From assembly GCF_009831625.1 (NCBI RefSeq), contig NZ_WUUS01000002.1:186001-250000 (forward strand): 64,000 bases of DNA, in the 5' to 3' direction. Every line of letters begins with the position of its first letter. Positions within the stretch are counted from its first letter, which is position 1. The DNA is from Halobaculum saliterrae. Lineage in GTDB: Archaea > Halobacteriota > Halobacteria > Halobacteriales > Haloferacaceae. Below, piece by piece: positions 51,993-59,496 of the stretch. The notes under the pieces were generated by a model. It was not told where the DNA came from and ran no database searches. It saw nothing but the letters and a program-made list of their open reading frames with translations. Both the position numbers and the translations under genes were made by a program.

Positions 51993-54200
51993 CTACCCAT
52001 ACTCTCCCAGCGATGGCTCCACAACCCCTGAGACCACCCGCTGAATCTGTTCGCGATCCCACCCGAGCGGCGAGACCACACTCTCGGCAGCCCGTATCGC
52101 CTCCTGACGATACCACTCGACATCGTACCGTCCTAACGATTCATACCCCAACCGAACTCGCCCCAACCCAGTCGCCGCATCGTCTACCACAAGGTACTCC
52201 ACTCGTTGCCCGGGCTCGAGTGCGCAGTCTTTCCACTTCGCGCGCTTCAGCGCCGCCACGGTCACCGTCTCGTATCGATACTGTTCGGCGCGTTTCGACA
52301 CCCGTTGCGTCACGAGCAACTCGCTTGGGTCCACCTCACCCTCCTCCAACCGACTGAGCCACCGCCGTAACTCCCCGACGACGGCCTCCACATCGTGGGT
52401 TCGGTCCAACGTCCGGATCAACGCCGCCTGCAACCGCGCGATCCACGCCGGGGTGTCGTTCTGACGGCATTCGATCCCGCGCGTCTTCACCGCCTCACCC
52501 ACACCCTCGTCAGGCAACTCCACTCCACGACGCCGCCCGAAGTACCGCGTCAGCGCACCCCCATCACCACCACGCCGTGGACAGAACGCGACCCACTCGA
52601 AGGCGCCCTCGTACTCCAACTCGATACCCACCTCTGAGCTCACTTCCTGAGCAATCACATCCAATTCTCGCCGCTCTTTTTCGTCCACATCCGGCGCGGG
52701 TGCCACCCAGATCGAATCGACAATCCCGTGCAGCACGCGCCACCCGCCGGCCTCAAGCGCTTCCTTCGCATCCAGCAGAATCTCCCGGGCAAACGCGTTG
52801 ATTGCCTCGTGGCACTCGATGCGGCCGTACTTCGCGTTGGAGAAGCCCTGATACCCGAAACAGGACACCAAAATCCACTTGATCGCCGCCGAGCGCGACT
52901 CCAACGCTGCGATCTCCTCTGGATCATCCGACTCACGAATCCGCTGCTTAATCGCGTCCCGCCCATCAATAAGCGGTCCTAACACAGCGGGGAGGTACCC
53001 ATCCCGCTCACAGATACTATACCCCACGTTCGGAACCGCGTCGTTGTCACAACACCCACACCGCACCGTCTCTGGTGAGATGTTATACTCCCGAATGATG
53101 TTCGGATACAGCGACGAGAAATCGAGTTCGTGGACGTCCTCATGCACCCCCACTTCGGGCGCGAGCGTCGTCCCGCCCCGGTCGGCGGTATCGAGCGTCG
53201 CCGCCGAGCGGAAGAACTCTGGGCGCCATGCCTGCCACGGCACCAACACGCCGCGAGCCCGTGCCTCCCGGATCTGCATCGCCGTCAACACCCGCCCGAT
53301 CGACGCCCACCCGAGCTCCTGCAACGGCAGTCCAGCCCGCTCAACGAGATCGAGACAGCCCTCGAGACCTGCCTCGTGCACAAAGAACGAGTTCGACCGA
53401 TCGAGCAGCACTCTCCCCGGCACTGAATACCGCGCCGGCGAGTGACCGACGTTCCCGTAGCTCGTGTACGTCGAGGCCGACGCCAACTGTGTATAGCCCG
53501 ACTCTCGCCCAAGCTCGAACGGCCGCAGACCGTACTCTTTCGCTGCCTCGAACAACAGCGGGACGACCTCGGCGGTATCGACGATCAGCACGTCTGGGTC
53601 GACGCTCGCGACGCGCTCCGCGACGGCCGCAACCACTTCACGCGGCGTCGATCCCACCGACTCGCCGTCGACGGTGAGCTGAGACAGCGCCTCCACCCCG
53701 GACTCGTGGGCCGGAAACCCCACCTCAAGCGTTCGAAGTGCCCGCACATCCGTATCGGGCGCTGGATCCGTCCCGGTTTCAAGCGTGTAGCGGAACTGCC
53801 GCGTCACATCGACGTTGTAGCAGGTGTAGGCGTCCGCGGCACCGAACTGCTGGACCCGCCGCGCGACCGAGCGGAGGTCGTCGATCTCACGACACTCGAT
53901 ACGGAGGACCGGTCGGGCATCAGCGCGGAACGTCTGGCGCCACACGTCCACTGAGAGCGACTTGACGGCTGCCTGCCCCCTGAGGAACGAGCGCAACTCC
54001 TGAAGCTCCTCAGTGAGCGCTCCACGCGCCGGCAACTGCACTCGCGGCGTCTGCCCGCCGTGCTCGCCGTACAACTCCGTGACAGGCGCCCCGACGTACA
54101 TCGTGGGTCGGTAGTCGTCGACGCGGGTGCGTTCGACACCCGAGGCCGTGAGGCCCCACTCGACGACCGTGGTGCCATCGTAGTCGATCGCGAGCACCAT
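51993..54200 (-). CDS. polB: family B DNA polymerase, haloarchaeal plasmid type (intact)
   Basis: 735 residues from the ATG at 54200. Polymerase motif A is ELDFSSLYPNIIREYNISPE. Motif B lies around VSCFGYQGFSNAKYGRIECH. Motif C is HGIVDSIWVAP, in which the usual YGDTDS is reduced to GIVDS. CGCCDNDAVPNVG may bind zinc. The 3'-5' exonuclease acids are not obvious, so proofreading may be lost. It probably replicates the resident plasmid or element. The gene lies with a RecA-like gene and other plasmid genes to the right. Three remnants of its 3' end occur at 28.5, 35.2 and 41.8 kb. Confidence 0.9.
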   Translation of the reverse strand: MVLAIDYDGTTVVEWGLTASGVERTRVDDYRPTMYVGAPVTELYGEHGGQTPRVQLPARGALTEELQELRSFLRGQAAVKSLSVDVWRQTFRADARPVLRIECREIDDLRSVARRVQQFGAADAYTCYNVDVTRQFRYTLETGTDPAPDTDVRALRTLEVGFPAHESGVEALSQLTVDGESVGSTPREVVAAVAERVASVDPDVLIVDTAEVVPLLFEAAKEYGLRPFELGRESGYTQLASASTYTSYGNVGHSPARYSVPGRVLLDRSNSFFVHEAGLEGCLDLVERAGLPLQELGWASIGRVLTAMQIREARARGVLVPWQAWRPEFFRSAATLDTADRGGTTLAPEVGVHEDVHELDFSSLYPNIIREYNISPETVRCGCCDNDAVPNVGYSICERDGYLPAVLGPLIDGRDAIKQRIRESDDPEEIAALESRSAAIKWILVSCFGYQGFSNAKYGRIECHEAINAFAREILLDAKEALEAGGWRVLHGIVDSIWVAPAPDVDEKERRELDVIAQEVSSEVGIELEYEGAFEWVAFCPRRGGDGGALTRYFGRRRGVELPDEGVGEAVKTRGIECRQNDTPAWIARLQAALIRTLDRTHDVEAVVGELRRWLSRLEEGEVDPSELLVTQRVSKRAEQYRYETVTVAALKRAKWKDCALEPGQRVEYLVVDDAATGLGRVRLGYESLGRYDVEWYRQEAIRAAESVVSPLGWDREQIQRVVSGVVEPSLGEYG

Positions 54201-54604
54201 CGCTATCGCTCACGCTCGACCGGCGTCTCGGCGACCGTAGCAGTACTGTCGGTCCAAGTGGTCCATCGCTCATGACCCACAAGCACATCCGTGCGTGATC
54301 TCGTGTCGGTGGTCACGAGTCCAGACATGATGCGGCTGGGGATATGCCTCAGCCGTCCGTGTAGGGTGGAAGTGGTCCATCGGACCGAATTGTCTCGGAT
54401 TGTCGCATGTACAGGTCCAACAGACTCTATCTCGGCATACTCCGACTAACAGGCAATTAAGTAGTGCCGTGCCAGTGACGGGTGGAAGTGAACTCCACAG
54501 AGACCTTTCCAGAGATGTTCTCCGTTACATCGATGTCACGCCCATTGCGAAGGGTGTAGCATCCCTCCCGAACACTCAAGCCCTGAGTTGTCCAATCGTA
54601 GTGT
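54201..54604. promoter_or_regulatory. control region between polB and the UPF0175/DUF3368 pair
   Basis: 400 bases between divergent genes. AAGTGGTCCATCG occurs twice (54256-54268 and 54370-54382). A hairpin GCTGGGG-ATATG-CCTCAGC lies near 54331-54349, and GTGGAAGTG-type words occur near 54366 and 54481. The direct repeats and hairpin suggest binding sites for control of polB, but no protein is assigned. Confidence 0.45.
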
Positions 54605-54850
54605 ATGGTTTCCATCGAAATCGACGACGATGTGTATGATTCGCTGCAGTTGCCGAAACAAGAACGATCTGAGCGCCTGAAGCGGGAACTCGCTGTGTCG
54701 TTGTATTTGCAGGACATGCTCTCGTTCGGAAAGGCCCGCGCACTCGCCGACATGACACATCATGAGTTCCAGCAACTCCTCGGTGAACGGCAAATCCCAC
54801 GACATTACGGTGAGGAGGAGCTCGCAGAAGATCTCGAATATGCCGACTGA
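54605..54850 (+). CDS. UPF0175-family antitoxin-like protein
   Basis: 81 residues. MVSIEIDDDVYDSLQLPKQE is a strand-helix start. ERLKRELAVSLYLQDMLSFG and KARALADMTHHEFQQLLGER form the helix-turn-helix-like UPF0175 core. IPRHYGEEELAEDLEYA is the typical ending. The DUF3368 PIN-like gene overlaps its 3' end. The family is the standard antitoxin partner of DUF3368 proteins in archaea and cyanobacteria. Confidence 0.85.
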   Translation: MVSIEIDDDVYDSLQLPKQERSERLKRELAVSLYLQDMLSFGKARALADMTHHEFQQLLGERQIPRHYGEEELAEDLEYAD

Positions 54851-55334
54851 ACAGGTCGTCGTCGCCGATACCTCCCCGCTTCTCAATCTCGCGCTCATCG
54901 ATCAGCTCGAACTGCTTGAAACACAATTTCCCTCACTACTTGTCCCAGAGCAGGTCTGGGATGAACTCACAGCAGGTGAGGCTGGAACTGAGTCACTCCG
55001 AACTGCCCGAAAAGGAGATCTGTTCACGCTGGTTAGTGTCGAACAGACGCCCCTGTTCACCGAATTGGCAAATGAACTGGACCGCGGAGAAACAGCTGCG
55101 ATCTGCCACGCAGTTGAAACTGATGCGGACTTGGTGTTGATCGATGAAGCTGATGGCCGTGAGGTGGCTCGGCGCCACGAGCTTTCTGTAACCGGAGCTA
55201 TCGGGATCTTGCTTCGTGCTGCGAAAAACGGGGCTATCGACCTCGAAACCGAACTTGACGCGCTCCAAGAAGCTGGCTTTTGGATCTCTAGTGATCTCCG
55301 TGAGCAGGCGTTGGCGGCTGTCGAAGGGGAGTGA
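54840..55334 (+). CDS. DUF3368 PIN-like toxin
   Basis: 164 residues from the ATG at 54840 (MPTEQVVVADTSPLLNLALI). ADTSPLLNL is the family start with the first active-site Asp, VPEQVWDELTAGE gives the glutamate, LDRGETAAICHAVETDADLV and LIDEADGREVARRHEL give the remaining acids, and GAIGILLRAAKNG is the DUF3368 signature. A probable RNase toxin, overlapping the UPF0175 antitoxin gene by eleven bases. Confidence 0.87.
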   Translation: MPTEQVVVADTSPLLNLALIDQLELLETQFPSLLVPEQVWDELTAGEAGTESLRTARKGDLFTLVSVEQTPLFTELANELDRGETAAICHAVETDADLVLIDEADGREVARRHELSVTGAIGILLRAAKNGAIDLETELDALQEAGFWISSDLREQALAAVEGE

Positions 55335-55403
55335 CTCGACCGATACAAGGCGTCGATCTCTTGGTCCAATTGCTGTCGCCGCGTTCGAGGTCATCGAACG
55401 CTG

Positions 55404-55763
55404 TTACTGCACCTGCTCAATATCGTCGGTCTGGAGGTTCTCAAGGTGCTCCTCGCCATACTGCTCGGCTGCAGTCTCGTGGTGCTGGTGCAACCGATAG
55501 GCGGCCTGCAGTTGCTCCTCATCGTCAGTTATCGCCCAGTACGGACGCTTGTGTCGGACGAGCCCGCGTTCTTTGAGTCGTGAGAGAATCGCACTGACGG
55601 CGTCGGCATCCAGTTCAAGTTCTGCTGCGATTGTCGCCGCCTTCCACGCACGGTCGTCGTTCTCATCGAGGAATAGCACGATGCGCGCTGTGTCGGTCCG
55701 CTCATCGAATTCGTCGGGATCGGCGTCCTCAAACTCATCGATGTCGATGGTGCCACTCGACAT
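55404..55763 (-). CDS. winged-helix (MarR-like) plasmid protein
   Basis: 119 residues from the ATG at 55763 (MSSGTIDIDEFEDADPDEFD); a longer start at 55820 adds a Gln-rich stretch. After the acidic arm, RIVLFLDENDDRAWKAATIA then LDADAVSAILSRLKERGLVR is a clear winged helix with wing RHKRPYWAITD. The C-terminus is a Gln/His-rich helix. It is the last gene of a leftward set with a conserved 91-residue protein and a RecA-like protein, a recurrent plasmid neighbourhood near polB. Confidence 0.75.
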   Translation of the reverse strand: MSSGTIDIDEFEDADPDEFDERTDTARIVLFLDENDDRAWKAATIAAELELDADAVSAILSRLKERGLVRHKRPYWAITDDEEQLQAAYRLHQHHETAAEQYGEEHLENLQTDDIEQVQ

Positions 55764-55878
55764 GCGTTGCTGTTGGTAGTGTTGTGAAATAGGTGTTTGG
55801 ACTGTTTGGTATGTTGGCATTGCGTCGGCTTCGTTGGTATCCACGGCCGCAGAGAGATTGGTGGAGGCTTTGTTGGAA

Positions 55879-56151
55879 CTAGTCGTCGTCCGCAAGCCGC
55901 GACTCCAGTACCTCGATCCGATCTTCGAGTTCGTCGATGCGGTCCTCTTGCTCGAGGTCGATGCTCACCAGTACCGGCGCAAGGCGATCGGGGTGATTCA
56001 GATGACTCGCGGCGTCGGCGTGCTCGTGAGCGTAGGTGAACAGTCGATCAAACAGCGGCTGGTGCCTCCGGCGCAGCGCTCGCCGGAAGTCGCCCCACTC
56101 GTCTTCCATCCGCGAGAGCACATCGCGGAACGTCGGGTTCGTGCGTCCCAT
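55879..56151 (-). CDS. conserved small plasmid protein with C-terminal coiled coil
   Basis: 90 residues from the ATG at 56151 (MGRTNPTFRDVLSRMEDEWG). The first half is basic and helical (DFRRALRRRHQPLFDRLFTY, then HEHADAASHLNHPDRLAP). The end is a coiled coil (EQEDRIDELEDRIEVLESRL). It starts two bases after the RecA-like stop, so they are co-expressed. It appears to be one of a set of small proteins linked to haloarchaeal PolB and RecA-like plasmid genes; its molecular role is unknown. Confidence 0.75.
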   Translation of the reverse strand: MGRTNPTFRDVLSRMEDEWGDFRRALRRRHQPLFDRLFTYAHEHADAASHLNHPDRLAPVLVSIDLEQEDRIDELEDRIEVLESRLADDD

Positions 56152-56153
56152 GG

Positions 56154-56906
56154 TCACCACCTCTCGGGGGTGACCGGCGACGTCGTCGACGTCGACGATG
56201 CGCTCGGCGTCTCACCAGCGGTATCGACCGGCGCGTCGACGGCGCGAGCGCGGTGCTGGAGAATTTCCCGCCAGAACGCGAGCGTCGTCTGCAGCCATCC
56301 GTCGCCGGTGCGATACACCAGCGTCTCCGCGTCGGACTCGGTATCGTCGCTGGTGAACCGTGGGCCGAACGGCGTTGACTGGCAAGTGAGCGTCTCCCCA
56401 GCGGCAGCCTCGAGCGGCGCCGACAGCTCGTCGTCGCGAGTGCGAGTGAGCACGATAGGCAAGTCACGCTCGCGAGCGAGCCCGGCGAGCGTCGCCAGCC
56501 GCTGGACCAGCAACTCCTGGGCGTGTTCACGGGCGATATCGTCCTCACGGTAGAGCAGGTCCATCGCGGGAACGACCACGAGCGCCGGGTCGGTACGCTC
56601 GAGAGCCGCGTTCGACACGATCCGCGGGAGGCGATCGAGCAGTGACGCATGCTGATACGCCGTGAACCCACGAGCGACGGTGATTCGCTCCAAGAACTGG
56701 GGATGCGGAGCAAGTGTCGCGAGTGTAGAGGTCTGCACGTGCCCACCGGCGTCGACCCAGAAGGCGTGGTCCCCCGAAGTCAGGAGCTGGTCGAGGACGA
56801 GCGCGCACAACGGTTCGGCGCCGAGGTCGGCGTCGATCTCCAGCAGCGTCACGCCCGACTCGAGGGTGGGCAGTTCGACACCACCGTGCGGCTGGTCGCG
56901 ATGCAT
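56154..56906 (-). CDS. RecA/Rad51-like protein lacking a Walker A loop
   Basis: 250 residues from the ATG at 56906 (MHRDQPHGGVELPTLESGVT). It has a RecA-fold layout: TLLEIDADLGAEPLCALVLD where the P-loop should be, but with no GxxxxGKT; then HAFWVDAGGHVQTSTLATLA; a Walker B-like PALVVVPAMDLLYREDD; and LPIVLTRTRDDEL. ATP binding is therefore doubtful. Such proteins may act as single-strand binding or regulatory partners of plasmid replication. It heads a leftward set of three genes. Confidence 0.72.
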   Translation of the reverse strand: MHRDQPHGGVELPTLESGVTLLEIDADLGAEPLCALVLDQLLTSGDHAFWVDAGGHVQTSTLATLAPHPQFLERITVARGFTAYQHASLLDRLPRIVSNAALERTDPALVVVPAMDLLYREDDIAREHAQELLVQRLATLAGLARERDLPIVLTRTRDDELSAPLEAAAGETLTCQSTPFGPRFTSDDTESDAETLVYRTGDGWLQTTLAFWREILQHRARAVDAPVDTAGETPSASSTSTTSPVTPERW

Positions 56907-57332
56907 ATCAGATCGGACGGAGAGCACGCATAAGGGGCTCAGCCATGCGTGTGGAGTGGAAGTGAAAATGAACAGCCCATTGAGTCCGAAACGCGGCTTG
57001 GAGGGCTGCTTGCGGCCGGTAACTGCGGTTCCACTTGTAAGGGCGGTTATTCCTGGTGTCGTCAGTTGCGACCGGAAGTGAAGGGCATCAAGGCAGCCGT
57101 ACTGGACCCGTCGCGAGGCGTGGAGCAACTACGATGTAGTGAGACACCAGATTCGATCCTCAGCCGAGGGGTGTGATCGTCGAGTCGATCCCCTCCTCTC
57201 CTACAATACCGTCGTGTCCGAAAACGCGCGTGTACCTGGAACCGGCTCGCTGACATTCTGGCCACGCTATGGGTGGCTCCCAGCCAGTGGCACTGCCATA
57301 GGACCGCAAGGGCTAACGGTGAGATGACTACG

Positions 57333-57369
57333 TTGCAGTGGACTATGCAGCGAGCATGATCCACTGCAA
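57333..57369. repeat. 37-nt near-perfect stem-loop
   Basis: TTGCAGTGGA (57333-57342) pairs with TCCACTGCAA (57360-57369), and an inner ATGC (57345-57348) pairs with GCAT (57354-57357) around a five-base loop. It lies in a gene-poor stretch to the right of the RecA-like gene. It could be an origin element, a small RNA or a terminator. Confidence 0.6.
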
Positions 57370-57415
57370 GCAACGGCGGGGGAACCGAATGCGGCGCGGT
57401 CGCAGTCACGGTTCG

Positions 57416-57527
57416 AAGCCGGGGGAGGTGCGGTCGACCCGCCCCGCCGACGCAAGCACAGAAGGCGAACTTCGTGAGCCGAGGCGCGCAGCGAGGCGCG
57501 GCGGGTCGACCGTGCCGACTCCCGGCT
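57416..57527. repeat. long inverted repeat forming a large stem-loop
   Basis: GGTCGACCCGCC (57432-57443) is a perfect inverted match to GGCGGGTCGACC (57500-57511). Outside it, AGCCGGGGGAG (57416-57426) matches CTCCCGGCT (57519-57527). The loop is about 56 bases and very GC-rich. Together with the 37-nt hairpin it suggests a structured RNA or an origin-associated structure. No good gene overlaps it. Confidence 0.55.
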
Positions 57528-57721
57528 CAGGCTGGGGCACCACGATCGACTCAGCGGTCGCTGTCGCGGTCGTGTTCCTGTATCAAGTATGTGGTAGGTC
57601 GGTGTTCGTTGGAGGTGGTGTCCCACCGGTTCGATCTGCGTCTGCCCCTATGGGGCTCCTGCCGACTCGCCCCCCACTGGTCACTCCTCACTGTCCGTCC
57701 ATCCCCATGGGGCTCTCATGG

Positions 57722-57955
57722 TCACTCGTCGATCACACGGACAGACTTCTCCCGTGCGTAGCCCCGGTCGATGGGGTGGTCGATAGCCGCGCCGATCGGC
57801 TCCACTTGCGCTGGGGTGACGACCTCGTCGACGCGGCGTGTCGCGGCGCCGTCGGTGCGGCCCGATCGCCACGGGTTGTCCCCCCGGCTCGAGTCGTCGC
57901 GGTCGACGTCGACGGTGGTGACTCCTGGGCCGACTGCCCACGGGATGTCGGACAA
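57722..57955 (-). CDS. possible 77-residue hypothetical protein
   Basis: The frame starts at a TTG directly after a stop codon and reads MSDIPWAVGPGVTTVDVDRD, with an acidic, charged composition like haloarchaeal proteins, ending EKSVRVIDE. The lack of an ATG or GTG and of a clear promoter makes it doubtful. It may be the end of a lost gene. The opposing rightward frame at 57338-57994 is less likely. Confidence 0.3.
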   Translation of the reverse strand: MSDIPWAVGPGVTTVDVDRDDSSRGDNPWRSGRTDGAATRRVDEVVTPAQVEPIGAAIDHPIDRGYAREKSVRVIDE

Positions 57956-58369
57956 CTACTCGGCTTGCGAGTCGGTGATGTATCGAGATACTGATAGAGC
58001 TTCCAGCGTGTGCGGTCCTCTCTGACTGGCGGTCAGGAAAGAGCCGGTGGGCTCGTCTGCCCTTCCCCTTCCACCTAGCGGCGATTGCCTCACGGTCCGG
58101 TTGCATCACTGCCGATCCTCCACCACTTCCAGTATCCCTCACCCTCCATCTTCAGTCGCAATCGGCGACTGCCGATCCGCTGTGGCGGGGCCACTCCCCT
58201 GCTAGTCGATCGGCCAGTCGTCCATCTTCGGCTGCCGTCATAGCCAACCCACACCCGCTCATTCCTATATCAGCTCCCTGAGAGTTCGAAGGCCCCACTG
58301 GCCGCTTGGCGGTGTCTTCGATTCTACTTGGCCTGTCGGCCTTGGAGACAGGAGCTGTGCTCCGTAACG

Positions 58370-58890
58370 TCTTATAGGGGGTTATTCAATACGGACTTTA
58401 TGTACCCCTCCCCTCGGCGCAAATCTTGAAATAAACTATCCCTTAACAGATAGCCATTGTTCGTCGGTTTTCGCATGATAGAAGCCCTCTAAGAGTAGAA
58501 TTTGAGAGTTAATAAGCAATCTCGAAATCTAGCTATATCGTCTGACGTGAACCCCTTGATAGCACCCCTTAACAGCACCCTCTAACACGACTACGTACAG
58601 TAATTCTAGGTCCCATTTGAGAATCAGTATAGCAATTAATAATACATTTTGCCTCGATGGCAGTGTTAAGGGGTCCAGAATATCATCTTAACCCGCCGCA
58701 CTATGGTTTTTTGCAGGTTTTCGGAACCTCGGCCACCCTTTAACAGCACCCTTACCACCAGTACAGGGCACCCCTTAACACTCATACGAGAATTGGTAGT
58801 TCAATGTGGACTGAGAGGATGCTATTCTCAACCGGCGGCGATACTGGGTTTGAGATAACATTCCAATATGTGGGTTAACACGCTGGGTCA
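58370..58890. repeat. iteron-like CCCCTTAACA repeats in an AT-rich gene-free zone (candidate replication origin)
   Basis: The word CCCCTTAACA or close variants recurs at 58439-58448 (as TCCCTTAACA inside CTATC...GATAG), 58565-58574, 58735-58744 (CCCTTTAACA) and 58771-58780, in opposite orientation at 58664-58673 (TGTTAAGGGG), and more weakly at 58577-58586 (CCCTCTAACA) and 58872-58881 (GGGTTAACAC). Several are preceded by GCA or CA and followed by GCACCC. The zone has no gene, is AT-rich and lies between plasmid replication genes and a large plasmid ATPase. This is the classic look of a replication origin or a multi-site regulator region; no Rep gene is adjacent. Confidence 0.6.
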
Positions 58891-59496
58891 GAGAGTGATG
58901 TCGAGTCATTCCCTTGTCCCCAACACGTAGGAGAGTGAGAGCAACTTGGATCTCGATGGGCCTGACCCCCTATCCACTAGCGGGGCAGTATGAGCCGGAC
59001 TTGGAGGTGAACAACGGGCGGGCTGAGTAGACTCAAAGCCCCGATCCACGCTGGTTAGTAATATCACATATCACCTTTCAGAAATAGATTCACAGCCCAG
59101 CATTCAGTCTGTGGGACCAACATCGTCGACTCTACCCGGGTCATATCTCTACAGCGAAGTGGTCATGCGTAATGAGAAATCTCGAGTATGTTTTACTGTG
59201 TCATATTCAAAAGATGTATATTATATTTCGAGTAAAATTATGATGATTAATATTCCAATATCTCTGGTCGTTCGAGTCTCACAAACGACCCAAATTGAAA
59301 AGGATCCAACCTGTCGACGATGAATCGTATGGCGAGAGTGACCGCTGACTTCGCTTGAGTCGCTGCATGATTATCGAGTGTAGATCGGACAGAGTGAATC
59401 AGTATCAGTCTCTCTCGATAACAGCGTTTGCTCCACTACACATTGAGCCGAACTACTATACCAGAATCCAGATAGGTTTCTGATTTTCTGACCGAT
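58891..59496. other. AT-rich gene-free stretch beside the iteron-like zone
   Basis: No convincing gene on either strand. The part around 59160-59300 is especially AT-rich (for example GTATATTATATTTCGAGTAA) and could be a DNA-unwinding element if the repeats to the left are an origin. A 70-residue frame at 59111-59323 has an untypical Ser/Ile/Lys composition for this genome and is rejected. Confidence 0.4.

Noticed and set aside
57338-57994. 218-residue rightward frame across the stem-loop region
   Set aside because: Composition is not haloarchaeal (basic start, Pro/Gly/Val-rich), it spans two strong inverted repeats, and its end opposes a more acidic leftward frame.
58370-58890. CRISPR array as an explanation for the CCCCTTAACA repeats
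   Set aside because: The repeats are only about 10 bases, irregularly spaced and in both orientations, and no cas genes are nearby.
59111-59323. 70-residue frame in the AT-rich zone
   Set aside because: Lys/Ile/Ser-rich composition is unlike all accepted genes here; it is explained by AT-rich non-coding DNA.
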